This document shows positions 36,556 through 45,703 of a DNA stretch of 64,000 bases, piece by piece (the stretch's first letter is position 1; every line of letters starts with the position of its first letter). The notes below the pieces were generated by a model. The model was not told the origin of the DNA. It saw only the letters and a program-made list of their open reading frames with translations, and ran no database searches. The position numbers were made by a program, and so were the translations under genes. The stretch comes from Lysobacterales bacterium (lineage in GTDB: Bacteria; Pseudomonadota; Gammaproteobacteria; Xanthomonadales; Xanthomonadaceae): contig JADKCY010000006.1 of assembly GCA_016718605.1 (NCBI GenBank), forward strand, positions 62,001 through 126,000, in the 5' to 3' direction.

Positions 36556-37380
36556 ATGCATTTGATTATTCAACATGACCATCCGGTCGAGGCATCTCTA
36601 GCTGACGCTGCGGTCTCGATCGGCTCCAGTGACAAAGATGCGGTGTGCATCAGTGATGCGGGGTTGATGCCTGCACATGCGAATTTTGTGTGGCAGTTTG
36701 ACCGACGTGCGTTGTTGATGCGTGTCGCGGCTGGCGCTCGCGCATACGTTAATGGCAGGCCGGTTGCAGGACTGGCTTTGTTGCGTGCCGGTGACACGAT
36801 TATGTTGCAGCACCTTCGGGTGGATGTCCGTGCTGACGTGAGTTCCCTCATCGATACTCAAACGGCCATGGGACTTCGTTCGCATGTTCCGGCGGGCGCA
36901 AAGGTTGTTGTGCGGTGCGTCGCTGGAGTGCTGTTCGGCCAGAGCTTTTCGTTGCGGCAACCCCTCGCGTTGTTGGGCGGTGCCCGGGTTCTTCAGGGGG
37001 GCTGTGACCTCACGTCCGCGGTCATGGTGTATTGGTGCGGCGATCACGCGCTTGTCCTCGCCGGCGCCGACGCATCGGACATCGTTGTCAATGGGCATGT
37101 TGGGCGTGCAGGTCGACTCTATTCGGGTGATCAGTTGCGCGTTGGCGATGCACGATACTCGCTGGAAGCGCCCGGCATCGTTACGCAGCGTTCCACCCAT
37201 CAGGACGCGATCACGCCGGTATACGGTCATCGAATCCTTTCCAAGACAGAAGATTCGACGCCGGCACTTCCGACGCCTCAGATACCGGGTGAGACGCGTC
37301 GTGGGCTATTGATTACTCTTGCGATGGCCGGCTTGATTGCGGTAATCCTGACGGCATTGCTGCTCTTTGTCCCGCACTGA
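36556..37380 (+). CDS. Tail-anchored membrane protein with FHA-like domains
   Basis: 274 residues from the ATG at 36556; a GTG at 36511 would add 15 unsupported residues. Residues 1-90 look like a degenerate FHA fold (IGSSDKDAVCISDAGLMPAHANF...YVNGRPVAG). A second, weaker FHA-like unit spans about 110-215 (LALLGGARVLQGG...DIVVNGHVG...GDQLRVGD). The phosphothreonine-contacting R/S/N residues are only partly kept, so phosphopeptide binding is uncertain. A C-terminal hydrophobic helix (about 248-272) ends at the terminus, so the domains should face the cytoplasm on a tail anchor. With the kinase and FHA-cyclase upstream it may be a membrane scaffold. Confidence 0.68.
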   Translation: MHLIIQHDHPVEASLADAAVSIGSSDKDAVCISDAGLMPAHANFVWQFDRRALLMRVAAGARAYVNGRPVAGLALLRAGDTIMLQHLRVDVRADVSSLIDTQTAMGLRSHVPAGAKVVVRCVAGVLFGQSFSLRQPLALLGGARVLQGGCDLTSAVMVYWCGDHALVLAGADASDIVVNGHVGRAGRLYSGDQLRVGDARYSLEAPGIVTQRSTHQDAITPVYGHRILSKTEDSTPALPTPQIPGETRRGLLITLAMAGLIAVILTALLLFVPH

Positions 37381-37515
37381 AGCGACGTTCGTGGCTTGCG
37401 CTAGCAATGAAGCGCCATGAAACGGCGCCATTTTCGAGGGTCGCTATACGCGTCATTGCCACCGGTCGCGCCACGACATTTCGCCGCGCCAAACGCGGCT
37501 AACGATAGCGTTGTT

Positions 37516-38148
37516 TCATCTGTTGCGCGATTTTTGAAGTGGTCCCTGAGCTTCGCGCCAGAACGGTTGCACGGACAGTCGTGCAACGAGTAGTACGGCC
37601 AACACGGGTGCATGCCAGATGGCGTCGCCCCAACCGGTTTTTTCTTGCCAGATTTCGTGTGCGATGGCGAGAGGAGCCGCGAGATAGACTAGTCGGTGCA
37701 GTTGCTTCCAACGTCTACCAAGTTTCCGCATGGCAGATTTTGTCGAGGTTGCCGCAAGTGGCAGCAACAGCAACCAGACGAGTGCTCCCAACATGATATA
37801 GGGCCGCTTGCTGAGATCGTCGGCGAGTTGCGGCCAGTAGCCGCCGAGATCCAACAGGACGTAGATCAAGATGTGGATACTTGCCCACGCAAATGCCCAC
37901 AGCCCGAGCATTCGTCGGATTCGCAATGGCCAGTCCCACTGGCTTACTCGGCGCAGCGGTCGGGCGGCAAGGCTGAGAAGGAGAAACACCACCGCAGCTT
38001 CACCGCTGAATGCTGTCAGTTCGGCGACAGGATCAGCCCCAAGCGCCTCCAGGGAGACAGCGCAAATTACCCACAGCAATGGAAGAGGGGCAGCAATATG
38101 CGCAATCCCTTGGGTGGCGCCAGCTGGCAGGCGCGTGGTCAAAACCAT
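37516..38148 (-). CDS. msrQ: Heme-binding subunit MsrQ of the periplasmic methionine sulfoxide reductase
   Basis: An integral membrane b-type cytochrome (YedZ family) that passes electrons from the quinone pool to MsrP. The 210 residues have about six transmembrane helices and His residues in WASIHILIYVLLD, LHRLVYLAAPLAIAHE that fit heme ligation. Its start overlaps the msrP stop by ten bases, so the two subunits are translationally coupled, as in other proteobacteria. Confidence 0.92.
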   Translation of the reverse strand: MVLTTRLPAGATQGIAHIAAPLPLLWVICAVSLEALGADPVAELTAFSGEAAVVFLLLSLAARPLRRVSQWDWPLRIRRMLGLWAFAWASIHILIYVLLDLGGYWPQLADDLSKRPYIMLGALVWLLLLPLAATSTKSAMRKLGRRWKQLHRLVYLAAPLAIAHEIWQEKTGWGDAIWHAPVLAVLLVARLSVQPFWREAQGPLQKSRNR

Positions 38149-39104
38149 TGGTGGAGGTCCATGCCGCGGTAAAGTTGCTCCACTTGCTTGGCGTAGCCAT
38201 TAAATGGAAGTGTGGCAATTCGCGGCGCAAACGCGCGGTTGCCATCACCCGCGAGCCGACGTTCAGAGCGTTGGCTCCAACGCGGATGGTCAACGTCGGG
38301 GTTGACGTTCGCAAAGAAGCCGTACTCGGAGGGCTGCATGCGATTCCATGTGGTCTCTGGCGGTTCGCGGGTAAATCGAATACTGACGATTGACTTGATG
38401 CTCTTGAAGCCATACTTCCAAGGCACAACCAACCGCACAGGAGCGCCATTCTGGGGAGGCAAGGATCGGCGGTACATGCCGGTGGCCATCAGGCTCAATG
38501 GGTGAAGTGCTTCGTCCATTCGCAATGCCTCGGTGTAGGGCCATTCGAGCGTGGCTTGACGGATACCTGGCATCTGCGTGGGATCCGCAAGCGAGTCAAA
38601 CGCAATGTAGGCGGCATCGGGTAGCGGTTTGCATCGCTCTATCACTTTAGCAAGCGGTACGCCTTGCCACGGTATGACCATCGACCAAGCCTCGACACAG
38701 CGAAGTCGATAGATGCGCTCAACGCGGCTCGTCTCGGGCAGCAACTCCAGTAGGGAGAACGATCGCGGTTCTTCGACCAGGCCACTGACATGGATTTCCC
38801 ATGGGGTGGTTCGCAACTGTCCGGCGTGTCGACGCGGATCGCCTTTGCCGGTGCCGAACTCGTAGAAATTGTTGTAGGACGTCGCGTCTTCAAAGCGCGT
38901 TAGCGGGTCACTGGCCCGCATAGGATCTGCGTCGACGGAATTGGCCTGCACGTCGATCACTTTGTGTTGTTTGGCATCTTCAGTGCAGCCAGCGAGCGGC
39001 CATGTGGTAGCCGCCATGCCGAAAAGGCGTAGGTAATGCCTTCGTTGCAGGTAGACCTCTTCCGGGGTCACCGAGAGTGCCTTGGGATCGAGTTTGCTGT
39101 TCAT
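38139..39104 (-). CDS. msrP: Protein-methionine-sulfoxide reductase catalytic subunit MsrP
   Basis: A periplasmic molybdopterin enzyme (YedY family) that repairs oxidised Met in envelope proteins. The 321 residues begin with a Tat-type signal (Arg21-Arg22 in LQRRHYLRLFGMAA) and contain the Mo-ligating Cys in YRLRCVEAWSMVIPWQG. The conserved VPWKYGFKSIKSI segment near the C-terminus is typical. A moeA gene for molybdenum cofactor synthesis lies at the right end of the window. It is divergent from serC. Confidence 0.94.
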   Translation of the reverse strand: MNSKLDPKALSVTPEEVYLQRRHYLRLFGMAATTWPLAGCTEDAKQHKVIDVQANSVDADPMRASDPLTRFEDATSYNNFYEFGTGKGDPRRHAGQLRTTPWEIHVSGLVEEPRSFSLLELLPETSRVERIYRLRCVEAWSMVIPWQGVPLAKVIERCKPLPDAAYIAFDSLADPTQMPGIRQATLEWPYTEALRMDEALHPLSLMATGMYRRSLPPQNGAPVRLVVPWKYGFKSIKSIVSIRFTREPPETTWNRMQPSEYGFFANVNPDVDHPRWSQRSERRLAGDGNRAFAPRIATLPFNGYAKQVEQLYRGMDLHQWF

Positions 39105-39232
39105 CGCGTCGCCCTCTGGGAATTACTGCGATAAGCAGAGTAGGGCAAGGCGCGAAAGGATTCGTGCAGAGCGTGTATAGCGGCATCGTCCCGCTTGTCA
39201 TGATCGACGTGGTCGCCTTTCGTGCTGCGTCG

Positions 39233-39246
39233 CCACATGCTAGTGT
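39233..39246 (+). promoter_or_regulatory. Candidate extended -10 promoter of serC
   Basis: TAGTGT (39241-39246) is preceded by TGC, forming an extended -10 element. No good -35 is seen. The leader would be about 30 bases to the serC ATG, which has CGGAG six bases upstream. Confidence 0.35.
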
Positions 39247-39282
39247 CCAGCGTTTCGAGTGGTTCGTCCCACGGAGCATTTC

Positions 39283-40371
39283 ATGTCACGCGCCTTCAAT
39301 TTCAGTGCGGGTCCGGCAGCGCTTCCAGAGGAAGTTCTACGCCAGGCGCGTGAAGAATGTCTTGAGTGGGGCGAGGCGCGTGCTTCGGTGATGGAAATCA
39401 GTCATCGCGGCAACGCATTTGTGAGTCTCGCCGCTGAGGCAGAGCGTGACTTACGGGAACTGTTGCGTGTTCCTCCGAATTACAAGGTCTTGTTCCTGCA
39501 GGGGGGCGCAACACAGCATTTTGCGCAGATCCCGATGAATCTCTGTACGCCCAACGAGACTGCGGATTACATCGTCACCGGCGCGTGGGGTCAAAAAGCG
39601 GTGTCGGAGGGTACACCCTATGTTGACGCGAGGGTCGTTGTTGACATGCAGGCAACGGGCTATACCGATGTCCCGGACTCGTTGGTCGGTCTACTGAATC
39701 CCTCCGCGAGTTACGTTCACTACACACCCAACGAAACCATTCATGGTGTCGAGTTTCATGACGTTCCGGTGGTAGGGGAAGTCCCGCTTGTTGGTGATTT
39801 TTCGTCGACGATTCTGTCGCGCGAGGTTGATGTCTCGAAATTTGGACTGATATACGCTGGCGCCCAGAAGAATATTGGGCCTTCTGGCCTGGTGCTGGTG
39901 ATCGTGCGCGAGGACCTCGTTGCGCATCCCCCGCGCAGCAACATCGCCAAAGTGCTGAGCTATTCGGCGCAAGCCGCCAATGACTCCATGCTCAACACAC
40001 CTCCCACATTCGCGTGGTACCTCGCGGGCTTGGTCTTCAAGTGGCTGAAACACTCGGGAGGTCTGGTGGCGATGGAGCAACGCAATATTGCCAAAGCACA
40101 GGCGCTGTACGGATGTATTGATCACTCCGCAGGTTTTTTTCGCAACCCGGTGGCTGTTCGAGCGCGCTCGCGGATGAATGTGCCATTCACCCTGCATGAC
40201 AGCCAACTTGACGGTCTATTCCTCAGCGAATCCTCGGCTGCTGGGCTTTTGGCGCTGAAGGGCCACAAGGCCGTGGGCGGGATGCGTGCGTCGATTTATA
40301 ACGCCATGCCGTTGGAAGGCGTGCTGGCATTGACGGATTTCATGAGCGACTTCGCAAGACGCCATGGTTGA
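39283..40371 (+). CDS. serC: Phosphoserine aminotransferase
   Basis: A PLP enzyme of serine synthesis that also serves pyridoxal phosphate synthesis. 362 residues from the ATG at 39283, at the family start MSRAFNFSAGPAALPEEVL. The frame extends eight codons further without family support. The PLP-binding Lys lies in YAGAQKNIGPSGLV (about residue 198), and HGVEFHDVP is in the expected place. It begins the conserved serC-pheA-aroA-cmk-rpsA-ihfB block; the hisC/tyrA genes found there in some relatives are absent. Confidence 0.96.
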   Translation: MSRAFNFSAGPAALPEEVLRQAREECLEWGEARASVMEISHRGNAFVSLAAEAERDLRELLRVPPNYKVLFLQGGATQHFAQIPMNLCTPNETADYIVTGAWGQKAVSEGTPYVDARVVVDMQATGYTDVPDSLVGLLNPSASYVHYTPNETIHGVEFHDVPVVGEVPLVGDFSSTILSREVDVSKFGLIYAGAQKNIGPSGLVLVIVREDLVAHPPRSNIAKVLSYSAQAANDSMLNTPPTFAWYLAGLVFKWLKHSGGLVAMEQRNIAKAQALYGCIDHSAGFFRNPVAVRARSRMNVPFTLHDSQLDGLFLSESSAAGLLALKGHKAVGGMRASIYNAMPLEGVLALTDFMSDFARRHG

Positions 40372-40457
40372 ACGTCGAAGTGTCCTAACCCGCCTGCACC
40401 ACTGCCCGCGCCAGTGATCCCGTGGCATCGTGCACACCGCCCCCAGCGAGCCAGACC

Positions 40458-41675
40458 ATGAGCAAAAAATCCGCCCCGTCTACCAAGGCCAAGGATGTCA
40501 CCCAAGCGGCCAAAGTGGCTACACCTGCCACCAAGTCAGTCTCTCCTCGATCCAGGAAGGCCAAAACGGTAGTGGAGTTGCCGGCATCTTCAGTGATGCC
40601 GCAAGCGCTTTCAGAAGCGCGTGAGCATATCGATTCGATTGACCGCACCATTCAGGATTTGATTGCCGAACGCGCACGTTGGGCGCACAAAGTTGGCCGC
40701 GCGAAAGGCCCGCTGAAGGCAGCCGTGGATTACTACCGTCCTGAGCGCGAGGCTCAGGTTCTGCGTCGCGTGGTGGATCGCAACGAGGGACCGTTACACG
40801 ACGAAACATTGGTTCGCCTGTTTAGAGAAATTATGTCCGCATGCCTTGCACAGCAAGAGCCACTGCGTATTGGTTTTCTCGGTCCCGAGGGAACGTTCTC
40901 GCAACAAGCGGTACACAAGCATTTTGGCCACTCTGCGGTCGGGATGCCGCTTTCCAGCATCGAAGAAGTGTTTCTTGAAGTGGAAAGCAAGAACGCCGAT
41001 TTCGGTGTTGTCCCGGTCGAAAATTCAGGGCAGGGCACGATCCAGTCCACGTTGGATATGTTTTTGACCTCCAAACTGAAGATCTGTGGCGAGGTGGAGT
41101 TGCGCGTTCATCAACATTTGTTGTCGCGCTCAGGGCGTTTGGAGGATATCGAACGCGTCTATTCGCATCCGCAATCGCTGGGTCAATGCAAAACATGGTT
41201 GCGGCAATATTTGCCGAAGGTCGAGAAAATTCCCGTTTCAAGTAACGCTGAGGCGGCGCGTCGCGCGCGTTCAGCAGATGACGCTGCGGCCATCGCTGGC
41301 GAATCAGCAGCGCATGTCTATGGGCTGAAAATCGTCGCTGGTCCGATTGAGGATCGTCCAGACAACACCACCCGTTTCCTAGTCATCGGGCGCGAGCTTT
41401 TTCCGCCGTCGGGGCACGATCGAACCTCTTTGCTCGTCTTTGTACGAGATCAACCAGGCGCGCTGTACAACGTCCTGAGTCCTTTGGCTCGACACGGTGT
41501 CAGCATGAATCGAATCGAATCACGCCCCTCGCATGAGGGCAAGTGGCAGTACGCTTTCTTCATTGATATCGCCGGTCATGTGGACGATGAGTCCGTCCGT
41601 GCAGCCTTGGGAGAATTGGGCGATTTCGCCTCGCAAGTTCGTGTGCTGGGCAGCTACCCGGTAGCGGTTCTGTGA
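40458..41675 (+). CDS. pheA: Bifunctional chorismate mutase / prephenate dehydratase (P-protein)
   Basis: Makes phenylpyruvate from chorismate for phenylalanine synthesis. The 405 residues comprise a Lys/Ala/Ser/Thr-rich N-terminal extension (about 1-45), the AroQ chorismate mutase domain (HIDSIDRTIQDLIAERARW to about residue 135), the prephenate dehydratase domain (IGFLGPEGTFSQQA, VPVENSGQGTI, SNAEAARRA, DNTTRFLVIG) and a C-terminal ACT domain for feedback by Phe (LLVFVRDQPGALYNVL, ESRPSHEGKWQYAFFID). The basic extension is unusual; most P-proteins start close to the mutase domain. The stop overlaps the aroA GTG start. Confidence 0.95.
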   Translation: MSKKSAPSTKAKDVTQAAKVATPATKSVSPRSRKAKTVVELPASSVMPQALSEAREHIDSIDRTIQDLIAERARWAHKVGRAKGPLKAAVDYYRPEREAQVLRRVVDRNEGPLHDETLVRLFREIMSACLAQQEPLRIGFLGPEGTFSQQAVHKHFGHSAVGMPLSSIEEVFLEVESKNADFGVVPVENSGQGTIQSTLDMFLTSKLKICGEVELRVHQHLLSRSGRLEDIERVYSHPQSLGQCKTWLRQYLPKVEKIPVSSNAEAARRARSADDAAAIAGESAAHVYGLKIVAGPIEDRPDNTTRFLVIGRELFPPSGHDRTSLLVFVRDQPGALYNVLSPLARHGVSMNRIESRPSHEGKWQYAFFIDIAGHVDDESVRAALGELGDFASQVRVLGSYPVAVL

Positions 41676-42988
41676 CAGTGGCGAACACATTTCATTGTGC
41701 AAAGGCCTCAGGCCCGCTCCGCGGTGAGTTGCGTGTTCCGGGGGATAAGTCGGTTTCGCATCGTGCGGTCATGCTTGCTGCGCTCGCGGATGGTGTGTCT
41801 CGTATCGACGGATTTCTGGAAGGCGAAGACACGTTGGCGACCGCGCGTGCTTTTGCCTCGATGGGTGTGAGGATTGAGCAACCCGAGTCCTGCGTGCGTA
41901 TTGTCCACGGTGTCGGCATGCGGGGGCTGCAGGCACCTATGGGTGCGTTGGATTGTGGCAATGCAGGCACTGGCATGCGGCTGTTGTGCGGTTTGATGGC
42001 CGCACAGTCTTTTGACGTCACCCTGGTTGGTGATGAATCGTTGAGCAAACGACCGATGCTGCGGGTGGTCAGTCCACTTCGCGAGATGGGTGCTGATATC
42101 GAGACCGCTGAGGGTGGCTGTCCTCCTTTGCGTATTCATGGTGGTGCGCGCTTGCGTGGAATTTCCTATTCCTTGCCGGTCGCCAGTGCCCAGGTGAAAT
42201 CCGCTCTGCTGCTCGCTGGGTTGTATGCCGATGGAGAAACTGTCGTTCATGAGCCGCATCCAACGCGCGATTACACCGAGAGCATGCTGTCGGCGTTTGG
42301 TGTGCAAGTGGAGTATCAGCCTGGCATTGCTCGCCTCGTAGGTGGTCAATTGCTTCGTGCAACCAACCTTCAAGTGCCGGCAGATTTCTCATCTGCAGCG
42401 TTTTTTATTGCAGCGGCATGCATCGTTCCCGGCTCTGATTTGATACTTCGTGATGTGGGTGTCAATCCACGCCGGACAGGGTTATTGCAGGCTTTGCGCC
42501 TGATGGGTGCCGACATTTGCCTGTCTGAAACCCGCGTCAATGGAGGGGAGCCCGTTGCGGATATTCGTGTCCGGGCCGCTCGCATGCGCGGTGCCGATAT
42601 TCCTGAATATCTGGTCCCCGACATGATCGATGAATTTCCGGCGTTATTTGCCGTCGCGGCGGTGGCCGAAGGTGTGACGCGCGTGACTGGAGCCGCCGAA
42701 TTACGGGTCAAGGAATCTGATCGGCTCGCAGCCATGGCAAATGGATTACACGCTGCCGGAATCCGCGTGGATGAAACTGCGGACGGCGCGCAGATCCATG
42801 GAGGCGTGTTGCGATCTGCACGAATTCAAAGCCATGGGGATCATCGGATATCGATGGCATTTGCCATCGCGGCGCAGGCCGCCGATGGCGAGTTGAAAAT
42901 CGAAGATTGCGCCAACGTCGGGACTTCTTTCCCTGGCTTTGATCGGCTGGCGACGGCTTGTGGTATGCAGCTTCGAACTGCCGATTGA
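41672..42988 (+). CDS. aroA: 3-phosphoshikimate 1-carboxyvinyltransferase (EPSP synthase)
   Basis: Transfers enolpyruvate from PEP to shikimate 3-phosphate. 438 residues starting at a GTG that overlaps the pheA stop (GTGA). Visible are GELRVPGDKSVSHRAVML, LDCGNAGTGMRLLCGLMA, SKRPMLRVVSPLREMGA, the catalytic Asp/Glu area PDMIDEFPALFAVAA and the C-terminal RIQSHGDHRISMAFAIA. The alanine in the NAGTGMR motif and overall sequence suggest the class with GNAGTxxR. It acts two steps before PheA, whose gene precedes it. Confidence 0.95.
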   Translation: MTVANTFHCAKASGPLRGELRVPGDKSVSHRAVMLAALADGVSRIDGFLEGEDTLATARAFASMGVRIEQPESCVRIVHGVGMRGLQAPMGALDCGNAGTGMRLLCGLMAAQSFDVTLVGDESLSKRPMLRVVSPLREMGADIETAEGGCPPLRIHGGARLRGISYSLPVASAQVKSALLLAGLYADGETVVHEPHPTRDYTESMLSAFGVQVEYQPGIARLVGGQLLRATNLQVPADFSSAAFFIAAACIVPGSDLILRDVGVNPRRTGLLQALRLMGADICLSETRVNGGEPVADIRVRAARMRGADIPEYLVPDMIDEFPALFAVAAVAEGVTRVTGAAELRVKESDRLAAMANGLHAAGIRVDETADGAQIHGGVLRSARIQSHGDHRISMAFAIAAQAADGELKIEDCANVGTSFPGFDRLATACGMQLRTAD

Positions 42989-43034
42989 CTCAAGTCACTC
43001 TCGGGATGTCTCGCTTCGCTGCTAAACTGTGCGG

Positions 43035-43718
43035 ATGACTGCAGAAGACCCCGCGGTGCCTGTGCTGACAATTGATGGTCCCTCCGGCTCCGGCAAGGGC
43101 ACGGTGGCACGTGCTGTTGCGACCCGCATGGGCTGGCATTTTCTCGATTCAGGTGCTTTGTACCGCGCCGTTGGGTTGGCGGCAGGCTGGGCAGACATCG
43201 ATTTTTCGGATGCCGATGCCTTGGCACGTTGCGCACGCGATACGGTTGTCCGATTTGTGTCCGGCGACATGACAGCAGAGCCACGCGTTCTGGTGAATGG
43301 CACGGATGTGACTGATGAACTGCGCACAGAGACCGCGGGCGCCGCTGCGTCGGCGATCGCTGCCGTACCGTCCGTTCGGGAAGCCTTGTTCGCAAAGCAG
43401 CGGGCATTTCGTCGTTTGCCCGGCTTGGTGGCGGACGGCCGCGATATGGGCACGGTGATTTTTCCAGAGGCGCAATACAAGGTTTTCCTCACCGCAAGTG
43501 CGGAGGAGCGCGCTGCACGCCGTCATAAGCAGTTGAGTGAAAAGGGACTTGCCGTTAAGATTGACGGTCTGTTACGCGAAATCCGTGCCCGCGATGCGCG
43601 CGATGCGGATCGTGCGATTGCGCCGTTGCGTGCGGCAGCAGATGCAATATTGCTGGATTCGACCGGGATTCCCGTCGATGAGGTGGTCGAGCGCGTGGTT
43701 TCCCTGCTGCCGGCGTAG
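43035..43718 (+). CDS. cmk: Cytidylate kinase
   Basis: Phosphorylates CMP and dCMP. 227 residues from the ATG at 43035 (a GTG two codons earlier is also in frame). The P-loop GPSGSGKGTVARAVA, the substrate-binding LDSGALYRAVGLAA and the DGRDMGTVIFPEA region are typical. The gene lies between aroA and rpsA, as in most gammaproteobacteria. A 209-base gap to rpsA must contain the rpsA leader. Confidence 0.95.
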   Translation: MTAEDPAVPVLTIDGPSGSGKGTVARAVATRMGWHFLDSGALYRAVGLAAGWADIDFSDADALARCARDTVVRFVSGDMTAEPRVLVNGTDVTDELRTETAGAAASAIAAVPSVREALFAKQRAFRRLPGLVADGRDMGTVIFPEAQYKVFLTASAEERAARRHKQLSEKGLAVKIDGLLREIRARDARDADRAIAPLRAAADAILLDSTGIPVDEVVERVVSLLPA

Positions 43719-43927
43719 TTCACTGCTGCGGCGGGGTTGATGTCGTGGCAGATAGGTTTTCAAGGCCGCGCGCTGCGCGCCTGCGGTGTTTTCGTCGCGA
43801 ATTTTCGTGGCGGTGACAAGGTCCTGCCGATGGATTCGGTGGGTTTTTAATTGGTGCCACTTATGGGCACCACACAGAAGGTGGATCGCTTTCCGCGATC
43901 CGTGTGTTCAACCTGGAACTCAATCCA

Positions 43928-45601
43928 ATGACCGAAAGTTTTGCTGAACTGTTTGAGCAGAGCGAAAAGCTCTCCAAGCTCAAGCCCGGCGCCATCGTGC
44001 TGGGCGTCATCGTCGAAATTCGCTCCGATGTCGTGGTAATCAATGCCGGACTCAAGTCCGAAGGCATCGTGCCGCTTGAGCAGTTCAAGAACGACGACGG
44101 CACCTATTCCATTTCCGTGGGTGATGAGGTCAAGGTCGCGCTCGATTCGCTCGAGAATGGCTTTGGCGAAACCGTACTTTCGCGCGAGAAGGCCAAGCGC
44201 GCGCTGGTGTGGGACGAACTCGAAGAAGCCCTGGAAGCCAACGCCACGATTACCGGCCGTATCAGCGGCAAGGTCAAGGGCGGTTTCACTGTCGACATCA
44301 AGGACGTACGCGCGTTCTTGCCAGGTTCGCTGGTCGATGTGCGCCCGGTGCGCGACCCGATCTATCTGGAAGGCAAAGACGTCGAGTTCAAGATCATCAA
44401 GCTCGACCGCAAGCGCAACAACGTAGTCGTTTCCCGTCGTGCGGTTGTCGAGAGCGAGCACTCGGAAGAGCGCGAGCAGATGCTCGACCGCCTGCAGGAA
44501 GGCGCAGTCGTCAAGGGGACGGTCAAAAACCTCACCGACTACGGCGCGTTCGTGGATCTGGGCGGTATCGACGGTCTGTTGCATATCACCGATATGGCCT
44601 GGAAGCGCGTGCGCCATCCGTCCGAAGTGGTCAATGTCGGTGATGAGCTCGACGTTCGCGTGCTCAAATTCGACCGCGAGCGCAATCGTGTTTCTCTTGG
44701 CCTCAAACAGTTGGGCGAGGATCCGTGGGACAACATCGCTCGCCGTTATCCGGCGGGTTCGCGCATCGTCGGCAAGGTCAGCAACGTTACCGATTACGGC
44801 TGCTTTGTCGAAATCGAAGCTGGCGTCGAAGGGTTGGTGCATGTTTCGGAAATGGACTGGACCAACAAGAACGTCAACCCCGGCAAGATGGTGCAGGTCG
44901 GTGATGACGCAGAAGTGATGGTGCTGGATGTCGATGAAGAGCGTCGCCGTATCTCCTTGGGCATGAAGCAGTGCACCTCGAATCCGTGGGAAGCGTTTGC
45001 CGCCATGCACAAGAAGGGCGACAAGGTTTCCGGTCAGATCAAGTCAATCACCGACTTCGGTATCTTTATCGGTCTGGATGGCGGTATCGACGGTCTGGTT
45101 CACTTGTCCGACATTTCTTGGAACGCGACTGGCGAAGACATCGTGCGCAACTTCAAGAAGGGTGAAAACCTTGAAGCAGTTGTGCTGGCCGTTGATCCGG
45201 AGCGCGAGCGCATCTCGCTGGGCATCAAGCAGCTCGAACAGGATCCGTTTGGTCAGTACATGGCGGCGTTCCCGAAGGGCAGCATCCTGAATGGCACCGT
45301 CCGTGAAGTGGATGCGCGTGGCGCAACCATTGATTTGGCGGACGGTATCGAAGGCTATCTGCGTGCTTCGGACATCGCCAAGGAGCGCATCGAGGATGCA
45401 ACCCAGCATTTGAAGGTGGGTGACGCGGTGGAAGCGAAGTTCATTGGCATGGATCGCAAAGGTCGCGTATTGCAGCTTTCGATTCGCGCCAAGGAAGAAG
45501 CCGATCTGCAGGATGTGCTGGACGAGTACCAGAGCGCCTCGGGCGGTACGACCAAGCTCGGTGCTCTGTTGCGTGAACAGATGAGCGGCAAGTCGGAGTA
45601 A
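43928..45601 (+). CDS. rpsA: 30S ribosomal protein S1
   Basis: Binds mRNA at the 30S platform and aids initiation. 557 residues from the ATG at 43928, at the family start MTESFAELFEQS. Six S1 (OB-fold) domains occur in order, the later ones recognisable by repeats of the type VKNLTDYGAFVDLGGIDGLLHITDM, VSNVTDYGCFVEIEAGVEGL and IKSITDFGIFIGLDGGIDGL (shown here as family repeats of about 87 residues). It is followed by a strong terminator and then ihfB. Confidence 0.97.
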   Translation: MTESFAELFEQSEKLSKLKPGAIVLGVIVEIRSDVVVINAGLKSEGIVPLEQFKNDDGTYSISVGDEVKVALDSLENGFGETVLSREKAKRALVWDELEEALEANATITGRISGKVKGGFTVDIKDVRAFLPGSLVDVRPVRDPIYLEGKDVEFKIIKLDRKRNNVVVSRRAVVESEHSEEREQMLDRLQEGAVVKGTVKNLTDYGAFVDLGGIDGLLHITDMAWKRVRHPSEVVNVGDELDVRVLKFDRERNRVSLGLKQLGEDPWDNIARRYPAGSRIVGKVSNVTDYGCFVEIEAGVEGLVHVSEMDWTNKNVNPGKMVQVGDDAEVMVLDVDEERRRISLGMKQCTSNPWEAFAAMHKKGDKVSGQIKSITDFGIFIGLDGGIDGLVHLSDISWNATGEDIVRNFKKGENLEAVVLAVDPERERISLGIKQLEQDPFGQYMAAFPKGSILNGTVREVDARGATIDLADGIEGYLRASDIAKERIEDATQHLKVGDAVEAKFIGMDRKGRVLQLSIRAKEEADLQDVLDEYQSASGGTTKLGALLREQMSGKSE

Positions 45602-45610
45602 TCCGATGCT

Positions 45611-45648
45611 GACCACCGGCGCTGACCGCGCCGGTGGTCGTTCTTTTC
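45611..45648 (+). terminator. Rho-independent terminator after rpsA
   Basis: An 11-bp perfect stem (GACCACCGGCG at 45611-45621 with its complement at 45629-45639) and a 7-base loop are followed by GTTCTTTTC. It lies ten bases after the rpsA stop. ihfB therefore probably has its own promoter or relies on read-through. Confidence 0.8.
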
Positions 45649-45703
45649 ATTGCGCGGCATCAATTGTCTTCGCAATTTCTGTTTCATAGATGATCAAGCA
45701 ACC

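Noticed and set aside
37408..37440. Five-base stem (GCGCC/GGCGC) followed by CATTTTC after the FHA-like gene as a terminator
   Set aside because: The stem is too short and the T-run too weak to call.
43847..45010. Long minus-strand open frame (387 codons) opposite rpsA
   Set aside because: It mirrors the codon pattern of the S1 gene. It has no recognisable family and a composition typical of an antisense shadow.
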